This document shows, piece after piece, positions 52,786-62,954 of a stretch of 64,000 bases of DNA. Under the pieces are notes generated by a model that did not search any database, had not been told where the DNA came from, and saw nothing but the letters and a program-made list of their open reading frames with translations. Origin of the DNA: Mycobacterium lepromatosis (lineage in GTDB: Bacteria > Actinomycetota > Actinomycetes > Mycobacteriales > Mycobacteriaceae); the NCBI RefSeq assembly GCF_000975265.2, contig NZ_CP083405.1, positions 2,294,001 through 2,358,000 of the forward strand. Reading direction: 5' to 3'. Each line of letters opens with the position of its first letter. Position 1 is the first letter of the stretch. Both the position numbers and the translations under genes were made by a program.

Positions 52786-53556
52786 TCAGAGACGCCCAGC
52801 GCAGCTCGCTAAGAAAGACACGACAGCCTGCCGATATACCTGCGTCGCTTCATCGTGAATCAGATGACCAGCTTCGGGGACATGCAAGTAGGTTGTTGGA
52901 CAAGCTGTTTTGGTCATGGCGAGCATCTGACCGTGCGGCGTTACTGAGGTACCTGCCTCGATCAGCAGCACTGGCGACCGCACAGCAAGCCAGTGTTCCC
53001 AGTAATCGCGGGTACCCCATTCAGCTGCGATTTCGATCCATCGTGCGATGTGACCGTGCAGCTGCCAACCGGTGGAGGTACGGTCAAAGGCATCCAGAAA
53101 GTACTGACCGACTACCGACCCGAATTCATCGAATACCTTTTCGGCAGAGTCAAATTCGACCGGAATCCTACGCAACCAAGGCTCCCAAGGACCGGTGCTG
53201 AAGCCGCGAAAATCTGGCGCCATATCCTCGACCACCAGGGCCGAGACTAAATCCGGACGCTCAGCGGCCAGACACCATGAGTGCATAGCACCCATCGAAT
53301 GTCCGACCAGCCTGGCAGGCACTCCCAACGTGCTCACCGCATCTACTAGATCGGTCACGAAGCGTTCGGTACTGATCGGATATGGATCGACGACATTACG
53401 GCCCCGGTGCCACGGTGCGTCGTAGGTGTAAACGGTGCCCAGCTGGCTGAGCCACGGCAGCTGACGCGACCAGGTGTTGCCCCGGCCCATCAGACCATGG
53501 ACCAGGATAAGTGGTTCGCCGCGTCCACCGCGGCGGATCAACAGATTGGTAGACAC
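52786..53556 (-). CDS. alpha/beta-hydrolase (Rv3591c-like)
   Basis: 256 residues, GTG start. It has an alpha/beta-hydrolase fold with LILVHGLMGRGNTWSRQ (oxyanion loop), the nucleophile elbow LVGHSMGAMHSW (Ser at about residue 96), and a C-terminal His in VPEAGHLIHDEATQVYRQ. The substrate is unknown. It is convergent with mutY (7 bp apart) and is divergent from mhuD. The reading frame is undamaged. Confidence 0.9.
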   Translation of the reverse strand: MSTNLLIRRGGRGEPLILVHGLMGRGNTWSRQLPWLSQLGTVYTYDAPWHRGRNVVDPYPISTERFVTDLVDAVSTLGVPARLVGHSMGAMHSWCLAAERPDLVSALVVEDMAPDFRGFSTGPWEPWLRRIPVEFDSAEKVFDEFGSVVGQYFLDAFDRTSTGWQLHGHIARWIEIAAEWGTRDYWEHWLAVRSPVLLIEAGTSVTPHGQMLAMTKTACPTTYLHVPEAGHLIHDEATQVYRQAVVSFLASCAGRL

Positions 53557-53679
53557 ACAACCATCTTGCCGTGGCTAGCCTTTGAGCAAGACGGGCTTGT
53601 CCCGGATTGCTCGAGGGTTACGAGAGCCGCCGAGTCAGCCCGCATCGTAACCAGGTATAGACCACGGTAGCCTAACTGA

Positions 53680-53997
53680 ATGCCAGTGGTGAAGATCAAT
53701 GCAATCGAGGTACCCGCCGATGCTGGCCTCGAACTGGAAAGGCGGTTCGCCCAGCGCGCGCATGCGGTCGAGAACTCTCCCGGCCTCCTCGGCTTTCAGC
53801 TCCTCCGCCCGATCAAAGGCGAAAACCGCTATTTCGTGGTGACACACTGGGAGTCCGATGAAGCATTCCAGTCATGGGCGAACGGTCCCGCTATCGAAGC
53901 TCATGCTGGTCACAGTGCCAACCCGGTGGCGGCTGGCTCATCGCTGCTGGAATTCGAGGTTGTGCTGGACGTTGCCACAACCAGCCAGAAGAACTAG
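53680..53997 (+). CDS. mhuD: haem-degrading monooxygenase MhuD
   Basis: 105 residues, ATG start, the known family length. It is an IsdG-type ferredoxin-like enzyme that opens haem to mycobilin and releases iron. The key residues are all present: Asn7 (VVKINAIEV), Trp66 (QSWANGP) and the haem ligand His75 (AIEAHAGH). It precedes lpqF on the same strand. In a genome with little iron-acquisition machinery, its retention suggests host haem is an iron source, which is inference. Confidence 0.96.
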   Translation: MPVVKINAIEVPADAGLELERRFAQRAHAVENSPGLLGFQLLRPIKGENRYFVVTHWESDEAFQSWANGPAIEAHAGHSANPVAAGSSLLEFEVVLDVATTSQKN

Positions 53998-54016
53998 TCG
54001 GCACCGCGTAGCGGCG

Positions 54017-55321
54017 TTGACCGCCACCGCCGCACTGGTCGTGACTATGGCGCCGAGTTGCGCCCGCTCCGCTGCCCCGTACACGAACACCGCGGATCCA
54101 GGACTGCAGATCGACACCAGGACTCCGCCCGGTGTGCGCGCCCAGCAAACCATCGACATGCTTAATTCGGACTGGCCCATCGGCCCGGACGGAGTTCGCG
54201 CTCTCGTGTCGCATGACATGGTGGAAACGGTTCAAGCCACCTTGGAAGAGTTGTGGTGGGATCGTCCCTTCACCCTCGACGGTGTAGACATCGGCGCTAG
54301 CGTCGCAACGCTGCACCTCATCTCCTCCTACGGGGCACGACAGGACATCCGAATTCACACTGACGGCAATAGCTGGGTTGACCGGTTCGACCTCAATACA
54401 CAGCCACCGTTGATTACTTCGTGGCACGACGTCGACGCCGCGTTAAGCAAGACTGGTGCCCGCTACTCGTATCAGGTTGCCAAGGTCGATAACGGTCGAT
54501 GCGATCCGGTACAGGGCACCAACACTGCCGAATCCTTACCTTTGGCATCGATTTTCAAGTTGTATGTTCTGCACGCTCTGGCGTATGCGGTACGCAATGG
54601 CACGGTGTCCTGGTACGATCAGCTAACCGTTACCGACAAGAGTAGAGCTGTGGGCTCTTCCGGTTTGGAATTACATACCGGAGAACATGTTTCGGTTCGT
54701 ACTGCCGCCGAGAAAATGATCGCAAATAGCGACAACATGGCCACCGACTTGCTAATCGACAAGATGGGCACGCATGCCGTCGAAGAAGCGCTCGTCACAG
54801 CTGGCCATCACGATCCAGCCAGCATGACTCCGTTCCCCACAATGTATGAGTTGTTCTCGGTGGGCTGGGGTCAACCAGATCTACGCACCCAATGGAAACA
54901 GGCATCCCAGCAACTGCGTGCCCAACTGTTACAGCAGGCGAATTCCACTCCCTACCGACCGGATCCAACCCGCGCTCACACTCCGGCTTCCAATTACGGC
55001 GCCGAGTGGTACGGCAGCGCCGAAGACATCTGTCGAATCCACGCGGCGCTGCAAGCAGACGCCATCGGCCAAGGCACACCTGTCAGACAGATCCTGTCCG
55101 CCGTCGCAGGTATCCAGCTAGATCGCAGTGAATGGCCGTATATCGGAGCGAAAGCCGGCGGTCTGCCAGGTGACCTCACCTTTAGTTGGTACGCCGTCGA
55201 CAAGAAACAACAGTCCTGGGTAGTGAGCTTTCAGCTGAACTGGCCCCGCGACCACGGACCGACCTTGACCGGCTGGATGCTCCAGCTCGCCAAACAAGTG
55301 TTCACACTGCTTGCCTCATGA
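54017..55321 (+). CDS. lpqF: LpqF, beta-lactamase-like lipoprotein
   Basis: About 434 residues if translation starts at TTG 54017; the open frame extends upstream to 53858, overlapping mhuD, and no start is clearly best. A hydrophobic signal TATAALVVTMAPSC precedes the Cys that would be lipid-modified, but the lipobox (APSC) is poor. The body is a serine beta-lactamase or PBP-like fold: SLPLASIFKLYVL holds the SxxK nucleophile, SDN is present in EKMIANSDNMATD, and YIGAKAGG resembles the KTG element. Hydrolase activity is not shown. It follows mhuD by about 20 bp. Confidence 0.87.
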   Translation: MTATAALVVTMAPSCARSAAPYTNTADPGLQIDTRTPPGVRAQQTIDMLNSDWPIGPDGVRALVSHDMVETVQATLEELWWDRPFTLDGVDIGASVATLHLISSYGARQDIRIHTDGNSWVDRFDLNTQPPLITSWHDVDAALSKTGARYSYQVAKVDNGRCDPVQGTNTAESLPLASIFKLYVLHALAYAVRNGTVSWYDQLTVTDKSRAVGSSGLELHTGEHVSVRTAAEKMIANSDNMATDLLIDKMGTHAVEEALVTAGHHDPASMTPFPTMYELFSVGWGQPDLRTQWKQASQQLRAQLLQQANSTPYRPDPTRAHTPASNYGAEWYGSAEDICRIHAALQADAIGQGTPVRQILSAVAGIQLDRSEWPYIGAKAGGLPGDLTFSWYAVDKKQQSWVVSFQLNWPRDHGPTLTGWMLQLAKQVFTLLAS

Positions 55322-55684
55322 TAACATCTTATAACCTCAGCTTCCAACAGTCCCCGTGGTAATGCATCACAACGCGATTAACCGGAATGATATCGATACA
55401 TTTAAGTACTTTCAGGCAAATGATAAATGAAGTCCGGCGGAATCGCCATACAAATCATCGCTGGGTGTGTTAATATAACCGTCGTTAAGGTGTTGTTAGG
55501 TCAATGCCTGCAACCATTCTTCCATTCGGTCAATCAGGTTGACAACCGACTCGCCACCATACGGAGCCCGAACTGGATCGGCCAGCCACACTGTTAGGTT
55601 GTCGGACCTGACGTCGAGAACCTCGGCAGGAAACCAGGATAGACAATCACACCTGAGGCATTTCGCATCGGTTCGGGTATCTCG

Positions 55685-55972
55685 TCAATAGTTGGGCAAT
55701 AGCACAAATACCACGGCTGCAGCAAGCCCTACCAAAATCAGCATCGCAGCCAGATACCATCCAGTGCGCGTGCCGATCGTGTCCGTTCGACCTACAGTCG
55801 GAGGAGTAGCCGAATATTTCATGAACGGTACAGGTACACGACGACGAAAAATCACGCCGCTAACAGAATCGAAATAGCTGTAATCCAGGGTTGTTAGCGG
55901 AATCTTTGGTGCAGAAATACACTCCGTATATCCGGCAGAACAGCACGGCAAAAGTACACCTATCCGCGACAC
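55685..55972 (-). CDS. hypothetical small membrane protein (doubtful)
   Basis: 95 codons on the minus strand. The C-terminal part RTGWYLAAMLILVGLAAAVVFVLLPNY is a good single membrane helix next to a basic and polar juxtamembrane segment. This looks more protein-like than the surrounding DNA. I do not recognise a family, and the N-terminal third has odd composition. It may be the surviving 3' end of a decayed membrane protein gene rather than a functional gene. Confidence 0.35.
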   Translation of the reverse strand: MSRIGVLLPCCSAGYTECISAPKIPLTTLDYSYFDSVSGVIFRRRVPVPFMKYSATPPTVGRTDTIGTRTGWYLAAMLILVGLAAAVVFVLLPNY

Positions 55973-57177
55973 CGAAAAACAACATGCCGAAATCTAATCC
56001 GGCATTCTACTGCACAACCGCGGGTAAACAACTTAACACCATGCTCGTGCGCACCCTGGGCGTGCTCAACTCCGGCGCGGAACGTCCTCAAACACAATTG
56101 CACGGTCTATCACCGACTCGGTGAACGGTCATGCGAATAGAAATGCCAGTACAAGGCGTCGACCGCGTCCACCAACAAACTGCGGGCGATAAGACACTTC
56201 TCCAAGCCGCCGCCAGGTCAGTGGCAGGGGAACCGAGCAGATGCCGTGCGTTGTGCACGAACTTATTAACACGTGAGTCGCTGCCAAACAGCGACAGCGC
56301 ACTTTTGTCCAGACCAACGAAATACAACGCGAATAGCGCTAAGAAGCGCTACTACCGTTGACTAGAGTACCACACTTGTTGCCACAGACAACCGATCAGA
56401 TATGCGTGCCCGTTGCCGGAGAATTGACCACAGTCCACTTCTTCTCAGGATCTCGCATCACGACTGGGTGCTGATGACGGGCACAGGGTTTAACTTTGAA
56501 CAGTAGCTCGACCGTTCTGGAAGTTGCCAGGGCTCCAATAATACATTAACAAGCACTAGACAACATTCGTTAGTTTGAACCGTGGGCCATTGCTGGCAGG
56601 TAAGCTGGGCTAGGCTGGAATCACCCGGGCTGCCTGTCAAACTTGGAAACCTAGGGCGCCGTAGCTGGCTTGAACTTTGACTGCCGTCACGCCCGAATCT
56701 ACCCGCGCCACCGCTGCCGTACAACAACCCCCGGCCCCGCCGGACTGGACCCATAATGGTCACCTCAGGGAGCACCGTTGCCGATCCAATAGCCATCTCC
56801 CACGATCGGCCTCAGCGAGCGCGTTCACCACGTTCAACAAGGGCCTGCTACGCGCTAGCGACAGCGACCTTGATGCTCAGATAAGTTGTTGCACCCGAAT
56901 TCATGAGTTAGACGAGCTGTTGATGAAACATCACCGTCGTCGCACTCAACGCCTGACACCCTGGAGCGTGTTCCGTAATCATCGCGAGTTCAAGGCCTGC
57001 ACATAGTTGCAGCGGTTCCCGGGATCTGCGATCTCACGTTGTTGTGTGGTGGCCGGGGGTGTTGGTGTTTGTGGCAGGAATTGTTGGTCGGTTTCATAGG
57101 TGGCAGGTGAAGTAGTGTTCTGGTGTGCCATCGCTGGCCGATACGGTCGGGAGTTTGGTGGGCTAGCCTAGATCTTG
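55973..57177. other. non-coding stretch between lpqF and the right repeat
   Basis: No recognised gene remnant on either strand. The longest frames (79-112 codons) have random-looking composition. In M. tuberculosis an amidase (Rv3594) and a PE_PGRS gene follow lpqF. I could not see traces of either. Confidence 0.4.
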
Positions 57178-57708
57178 TTGGCGCTGGGTGTTGGGGGCGC
57201 TTTCGGGTGCATGCTATGGCTGTGGGGTGTCTGTTTGTTCACCGGCCCTCGGCCAGCCGGTGTGCCCCCGGCTGTGTTGGTGCCGTGTTGGTTTCACAGT
57301 TCGTCGATGACCTCGCAGCCGGTGATGACGCGTACGGCGGTGCTCTAGCCTAGGGCAGTACTTGACTTTTTGTGGGGATCGACCGCGGAAGGAAGATAAA
57401 AGCCATCCACGGCGTGATCTGGTGACTTGTGCGCGTGGCGGGCTAACACATCACCAGAAAAGCGCAACTGATCCCCGGCCACCCGCCACACCAGACGCAC
57501 CCCCAGCATCGCCAGCTTCGATGTCGCGGCCGGTGACCAACACCAACTACTCGGCGGCCCTTGCAAGCAGCCCACCTACGCCGCGACCAACCCTAAACCA
57601 CCAACACAACCCACACCACCGATCCCCACCACATAACCCACCACACCCCTCAACCACACAAAACCAAACCAGCAAGAAATAACCACCAACAACCAGCACA
57701 ACCACACC
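57178..57708 (-). repeat. 531-bp inverted repeat, right copy
   Basis: This is the exact opposite-strand counterpart of 48699-49229, with a spacer of 7,948 bp between the copies. The right end falls inside a decayed carboxylate-amine ligase gene, and the left end lies in anonymous DNA. Opposite orientation means recombination between the copies would invert the intervening block. Confidence 0.9.
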
Positions 57709-58085
57709 TGGCGTGAGGGAACTCCGCCACTTCGAGGTGATGCAGCGATTTTGCGACCGGCTCTAGCCGGGTCAAAACATCAGCAAAGCCCTCGATAAGC
57801 AGCCGCTCGTTACCATCAGCGTCCAAGATGACCACCACATTTCGCCCACAGCGGGCAACGCTCCACTCGTTCTCTTGAACATTCCAGGGCGGCATGGTCG
57901 ACAGCGCCTCGCCGGTATCTAGCCTGTGCTCCAGGTCAACAACAAGGCAATGCGTCAACGCGACCAGCTCACGCAAGTTGGAAACACAGTCACAGATTCA
58001 CCCCTCCAGAGTGCCCAGATGCTGCGATGACCTTATATTCCAAAGGATTTCGTCGATATGGGCACGCGTCTTGTTGACCGTTGCG
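57709..58085 (-). pseudogene. carboxylate-amine ligase (GCS2-type) internal fragment
   Basis: The minus strand reads ILWNIRSSQHLGTLEG, a stop, then CDCVSNLRELVALTHCLVVDLEHRLDTGEA and QENEWSVARCGRN, VVVILDADGNERLLIEGFADVLTRLEPVAKSL, down to AEFPHA. This is the C-terminal third of the YbdK/Rv0433 family. The N-terminal two-thirds are deleted up to sodC, and the C-terminal end is cut exactly where the 531-bp repeat begins. It overlaps the last bases of sodC. Confidence 0.8.
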
Positions 58086-58817
<732 letters not shown>

Positions 58818-58873
58818 CTAGCCTGGCGTTCCCGACATTGGCGGCGGTCCGCAAGAGACTCCTCGATAAGACG

Positions 58874-59365
58874 TCAGCTCGTCACCAAGACGATGACACC
58901 CGGCGGCTGGTTGGTTATTGCGGCGATTCGCGGCTCGACAGGGGCCCCTAATTTCTGACCCACTGCGTCCGCAGTGGCGTACTCTCCCTCAGCATCTGAA
59001 TAGTACACCGTGGTGGCTGAGACGTCAGATACCACCAGATTGTCGACCTCTGTGACTTTGAAACCGGCGATGGTGAGCTGGTCGCGAGTGCGGGCGGCGA
59101 TACCCTCTTTCGAAGAGATATTGTACACACGGACCTCCGCCTGGTTAGCCGCAGAAGTGCTGCTTGTCGAAGTGGTCGCCGTGATGGTGGCGGTATTGAT
59201 CATGCTCGACATCGGCGACGCCGAGTAATCATCGGAGTTTCCGGATGAACCTAGAGCCTGCCACCCGAGTAGCAGGAAAATGATGCCGAGAAACAACAGC
59301 ACCATCACCATCGCCCGCAGAGGAAGACCCGACGATTCGGGGACACGCTTATTCACCGAGCCCAC
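58874..59365 (-). CDS. LytR_C-domain membrane protein (Rv0431-like)
   Basis: 163 residues, GTG start. One N-terminal membrane helix (AMVMVLLFLGIIFLLLGWQAL) is followed by a Ser/Thr-rich linker and a LytR_C domain (EVRVYNISSKEGIAARTRDQL, VYYSDAEGEYATADAVGQKLG, PPGVIVLV). LytR_C domains occur in cell-wall proteins. The M. tuberculosis homologue is implicated in control of vesicle release (VirR). It lies 65 bp upstream of sodC on the same strand and may be co-transcribed. Confidence 0.9.
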   Translation of the reverse strand: MGSVNKRVPESSGLPLRAMVMVLLFLGIIFLLLGWQALGSSGNSDDYSASPMSSMINTATITATTSTSSTSAANQAEVRVYNISSKEGIAARTRDQLTIAGFKVTEVDNLVVSDVSATTVYYSDAEGEYATADAVGQKLGAPVEPRIAAITNQPPGVIVLVTS

Positions 59366-59407
59366 TGTATCCAGGAATGGGTCAAGAACTGCAAAACCAC
59401 AGGGCTA

Positions 59408-59716
59408 TCAAGTCACCTCGAAGCCGAAGCGACGCGCCGCGCGCGCCTTTTGACGGCTAGCCCGCAATCGTCGTAGCCTCTTCACCAACATAGGGTCAGC
59501 AGCAAGCGCCTCGGGGCGATCGACCAAAGCATTGAGCACCTGATAGTAGCGCGTAGCTGACATTGAGAACAACTCTTTGATGGCTTCTTCTTTGACACCA
59601 GCAAATTTCCACCACTGACGTTCGAACGCCAGGATGTCATGCTCGCGCCGGGTGAGCCCATCGACGATCTCAACGTCGTCCCCCGCTCGATTTGCCCGCG
59701 CCATGGCGCCGTCCAT
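59408..59716 (-). CDS. DUF3263 protein (Rv0430-like)
   Basis: 102 residues from the ATG at 59716, with GGGGA close upstream. The longer frame to 59776 adds 20 unlikely residues. A helix-turn-helix-like region, ILAFERQWWKFAGVKEEAIKELF and SATRYYQVLNALVDRPEAL, is followed by a basic tail. DUF3263 proteins are small actinobacterial proteins, probably DNA-binding. It lies upstream of the LytR_C gene and diverges from def. Confidence 0.9.
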   Translation of the reverse strand: MDGAMARANRAGDDVEIVDGLTRREHDILAFERQWWKFAGVKEEAIKELFSMSATRYYQVLNALVDRPEALAADPMLVKRLRRLRASRQKARAARRFGFEVT

Positions 59717-59933
59717 ATCGTTTCCCCTGGAACCTTCCCGCGGATTCTCAAATTGCTTGATGACTTGTTGACCCACATAAAGGCATGCCTAGGGATATAA
59801 TTTAATCATGCCGGCAAGCATTAGCACGTAACCCGGCCCCGCGAGTCGGCCAACCTGCTTGGAATGCTCGAACGGATCGTCCGCCCCTGCCGCCATACGA
59901 CTGCCATGGTCGCCAGGCTTAAGCTAGCCGACC

Positions 59934-60527
59934 ATGGCAGTCGCACCCATTCGCATTGTGGGAGATCCAGTCTTACGCACACCGACAGCACCGGTGCATG
60001 TCGCCGCTGACGGTTCACTACCAGCCGACCTGAGCGGATTGATCTCCACAATGTATGATACGATGGACGCCGCCCACGGGGTCGGCCTGGCAGCTAACCA
60101 GATCGGGTACGGACTACGGGTATTCGTCTACGACTGCGCCGAGGACTGTGGACAGACCGCCCGCCGGCGCGGTGTGGTCATCAACCCGATCTTGGAAACC
60201 TCCGAGATACCTGAAACAATGCCCGACCCGGATACCGACGACGAGGGTTGTTTATCGGTTCCGGGCGAGTCATTTCCGACCGGGCGCGCAAAGTGGGCAC
60301 GTGTCACTGGCCTCGACGCCGATGGCAACCCGGTCACTGCCGAAGGCACCGGCCTGTTCGCGCGGATGCTGCAACACGAAACCGGGCACCTGGACGGTTT
60401 TCTGTACCTAGACTGCCTCATTGGCCGACACGCTCGCAGCGCGAAGCGGGCCATCAAATCACACCACTGGGGCGTTCCCGGATTGTCATGGATGCCGGGC
60501 AAGGTGCCCGACCCATTCAGTCCTTAG
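59934..60527 (+). CDS. def: peptide deformylase
   Basis: 197 residues, ATG start. It removes the formyl group from nascent N-termini. The three active-site motifs are complete: [12 protein letters not shown] (GxGxAAxQ), [10 protein letters not shown] (EGCxS, metal Cys) and [12 protein letters not shown] (HExxH, two metal His). The C-terminal extension PGKVPDPF is as in other mycobacteria. It is divergent from the DUF3263 gene, with an AT-rich TATAAT-containing spot at 59792-59797 in the spacer. Downstream genes Rv0428c and xthA are decayed. Confidence 0.97.
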   Translation: MAVAPIRIVGDPVLRTPTAPVHVAADGSLPADLSGLISTMYDTMDAAHGVGLAANQIGYGLRVFVYDCAEDCGQTARRRGVVINPILETSEIPETMPDPDTDDEGCLSVPGESFPTGRAKWARVTGLDADGNPVTAEGTGLFARMLQHETGHLDGFLYLDCLIGRHARSAKRAIKSHHWGVPGLSWMPGKVPDPFSP

Positions 60528-60639
60528 TGGTCTCGTGACCGAAACCCGGAACCCGGGTATCATTCTGGCTGTTTCGGTCCCACCGCTGAACCGACGCCGT
60601 AGGACACTTTCTGGCGGTCGATCCGGTGGTACGGGTACG

Positions 60640-61405
60640 GATCCAAGACAGATGACGCGGTTGCCAAATGCGCACTGGCTGAGGCGGTGGGCACGGAGAG
60701 CACTGACCGACTCGCTGGTACACACCACAGAGATCCGATCCGGGGGCTTGAGCACACAGCGGCAGCGAGCTGGCTCGACCTCGAACAAACTTGGCTCGAC
60801 GGCTGGCTGCTACGGACCGGAGATGGAGCTTCATGCGACTCCAATTCAGCAATGCCACTGAGCATTTTATACGGCTGCGATTCCAACAATTCTCAAATGG
60901 CACCACACCCGGATGCTGACACCACGGCTGGCTATTCCTGATCGCTCGCTACCAGTGCCCGTCGGCTTGACCAACCAACGCGCCAAGCGGGTATTGGTGC
61001 GCTACCTGTCTACCCGGGCAGCAAACCCTACAATCACTTTGTCGCCTCGCTCGGACGACGCCTGGCTGCGACTGTACCAACAGCAAGTACCCGTCGACGT
61101 GCTCACCGCAGTCATCCACTGCGAGCTGGTGTTCGGCACCGCGCGTACAACGATGCTCGACACACCAGACGGCACGCGGTATGTGGGCCTTTCAGCACTG
61201 TGTGTCACAGACGATCCGAGTGTTGCCAGCCCGGGGGCGGCTGTGCGAAAAGCTGTTGGCCTGGTGCGTGCAACACGCTATTAACTGGATGTTGACGAAG
61301 GCGCGACTGTTACCGTCAGCTGCGGCCTGCACGCGTCTTCGGGTGTCCGGACTCCCACCATCGCAGTCGCCACTTCACCGCACAACCCTAACGTCCATAC
61401 ATAAT
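60640..61405 (+). pseudogene. GNAT acetyltransferase remnant (Rv0428c-like)
   Basis: Text such as TAAASWLDLEQTWLDGWLLRTGDGAS near 60745-60830 is followed by MLTPRLAIPDRSLPVPVGLTNQ near 60915-60980 and PRSDDAWLRLYQQQVPVDVLTAVIH near 61045-61120. GTRYVGLSALCVTDD leads toward the acetyl-CoA domain near 61170. The C-terminal GNAT core ends in frame breaks after 61290. The first part of the gene is damaged by frameshifts. It lies in the def-GNAT-xthA order known from M. tuberculosis. Confidence 0.75.
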
Positions 61406-61409
61406 ATCT

Positions 61410-62249
61410 AGCCATGTCCGACGGCACCCTGCATCTGGCCAGCTGAAACGTAAATTCGGTTCGCACTCGGTCTGGATCACGTCGTCGACTAGCTTATGTG
61501 CACCGACGTCGACGTGATGGCCATGCGGAAGACAAATTGCTCCGATAGCCAGTTACCCCCACCCGGCCGCTGTACGAATTCGGCTACTAAGGCGCCCACG
61601 TCGGCCGCAACCAGTGGAATAGCCATCGCGATAGCCTCCCGCATCGGCCTCGATGGACTTACAGATCGGTTTCGACGGCGCCAACCCCGCTGAAGTGGTT
61701 AAGCTAGAAGCGACCGCTATCACAAAAGCTGGCGCTGTGGGCACCACCTGAGGCGGCGTGAATAGTGTGGAGTCTGTATGTGTCTACGACCACACGCTAG
61801 ACAACCCCCGCCATACCATACAAGCTGGACCGAGTTGTCACGTCACCATTAATACATAATACAAACGAAGACTGGCTACGATTCTGCCGCGCAGATCGCA
61901 CTGGTCAGCGATTAGGATATCGCTCCGACCGACGAAGACGTCTGAAGCACCGAATTCTTTACCGATTGCACCCAATGTCTCCGAGTCGGAACGCAAAGCG
62001 TTAAATGCCATGGTCAATACCCGAGTAATTAATCGACGTGGTATGGCCCTTCACTCCAGTATCCGGCGTCTACAGCTACTGGGACTACACCCAGCTGCGG
62101 TTCCCCAAGAAGCGGGGTACACGTATCGACTTCATCGTTCCTCGCCAACATTAGCCAACGGGGTGACTGACGTGCAGATCGTCCGTAAGGAGGGCAAGAG
62201 CAAGGTGCCCAGTGACCACGCACCGGTTCTCGTCGATCTAAAGCACTGA
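61410..62249 (+). pseudogene. exonuclease III remnant (xthA-like)
   Basis: The start reads GTLHLAS, stop, NVNSVRTR near 61420-61470 (normally LATWNVNSIRTR, with the Trp codon now a stop). DVDVMAMRKTNCSDSQLP follows near 61505-61555 (normally QETKC, catalytic Glu lost). LYEFGY and AHVGRNQWN follow near 61575-61615. The C-terminal end reads GVYSYWDYTQLRFPKKRGTRIDFIV near 62055-62130 and SDHAPVLVDL near 62213-62245. It would be a class II AP endonuclease and 3'-phosphatase. Multiple stops make it inactive. Confidence 0.85.
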
Positions 62250-62479
62250 ACTGACGTGCGTGCACCGCGGTTCGCCGGACGCAGGGTTGACCACGCAGCA
62301 AAGTAGCCACCAGAAATTGTATCCAGCTGCTCGTTGTCTGCGCGTTTGCAACATGGCGGGCTTTCGATTGTCAGATGCGGATAACAATTTGCGTTGTTGG
62401 TGTTACCCTTACGTTCAACAGGAATACAACCGTTGCTATGGGAGTTTGCAACGAGAGCAGCTGAGAACAGGGAGTGATC

Positions 62480-62923
62480 ATGAGCGTCGTCGGCGGGGCA
62501 GTCCGCGACGTGGGTAGAGGTCTAAGTAAAACGGTAAACCGTGCGGTCATAGCAACCACAGCAGCCGCGGGCGCGGTGGGTGGCGCCGCGGTTAATAGCA
62601 TTGTCGGCGGTGTGAAGGGAGCCGCGGAGGGTGTTAAACGTGAAATCAGGACAGGCAGTCACTCGGCGCCAGCAGGCGCGTTGGTCTTGGGCGCGCTTGG
62701 TGTTGCCGGATTGGTCGAGTGGCCGACGCTGTTGGCTGTCGGCAGTGGTGCGTTGTTGTTGCGCAAATTGAGCCAAAAACCGAACCCGACTGCATCGCCG
62801 GCAAAAGATAAACTCAAGCCAGTGCCCACCGAGCCGATGCCACATAAAACTACCAGCAAGCCGGGTGCCAAGAAAACGACTGGCCGCCGCGCGGCCACCA
62901 CTGCACTGCAGAGCACCAATTGA
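62480..62923 (+). CDS. small membrane-associated protein (Rv0426c-like)
   Basis: 147 residues from ATG 62480, with GGGAG 6 bases upstream; the frame opens two codons earlier at a GTG. It has an Ala/Gly-rich amphipathic N-terminal half (VIATTAAAGAVGGAAVNSIVGGV), a hydrophobic segment GALVLGALGVAGLVEWPTLLAVGSGALLL, and a Lys/Pro/Thr-rich basic tail. Function unknown. In M. tuberculosis it precedes ctpH, whose remnant follows here. It is retained although both neighbours have decayed. Confidence 0.8.
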   Translation: MSVVGGAVRDVGRGLSKTVNRAVIATTAAAGAVGGAAVNSIVGGVKGAAEGVKREIRTGSHSAPAGALVLGALGVAGLVEWPTLLAVGSGALLLRKLSQKPNPTASPAKDKLKPVPTEPMPHKTTSKPGAKKTTGRRAATTALQSTN

Positions 62924-62954
62924 TCGGTACCTTCAACTAACACTGAGTAACCGT

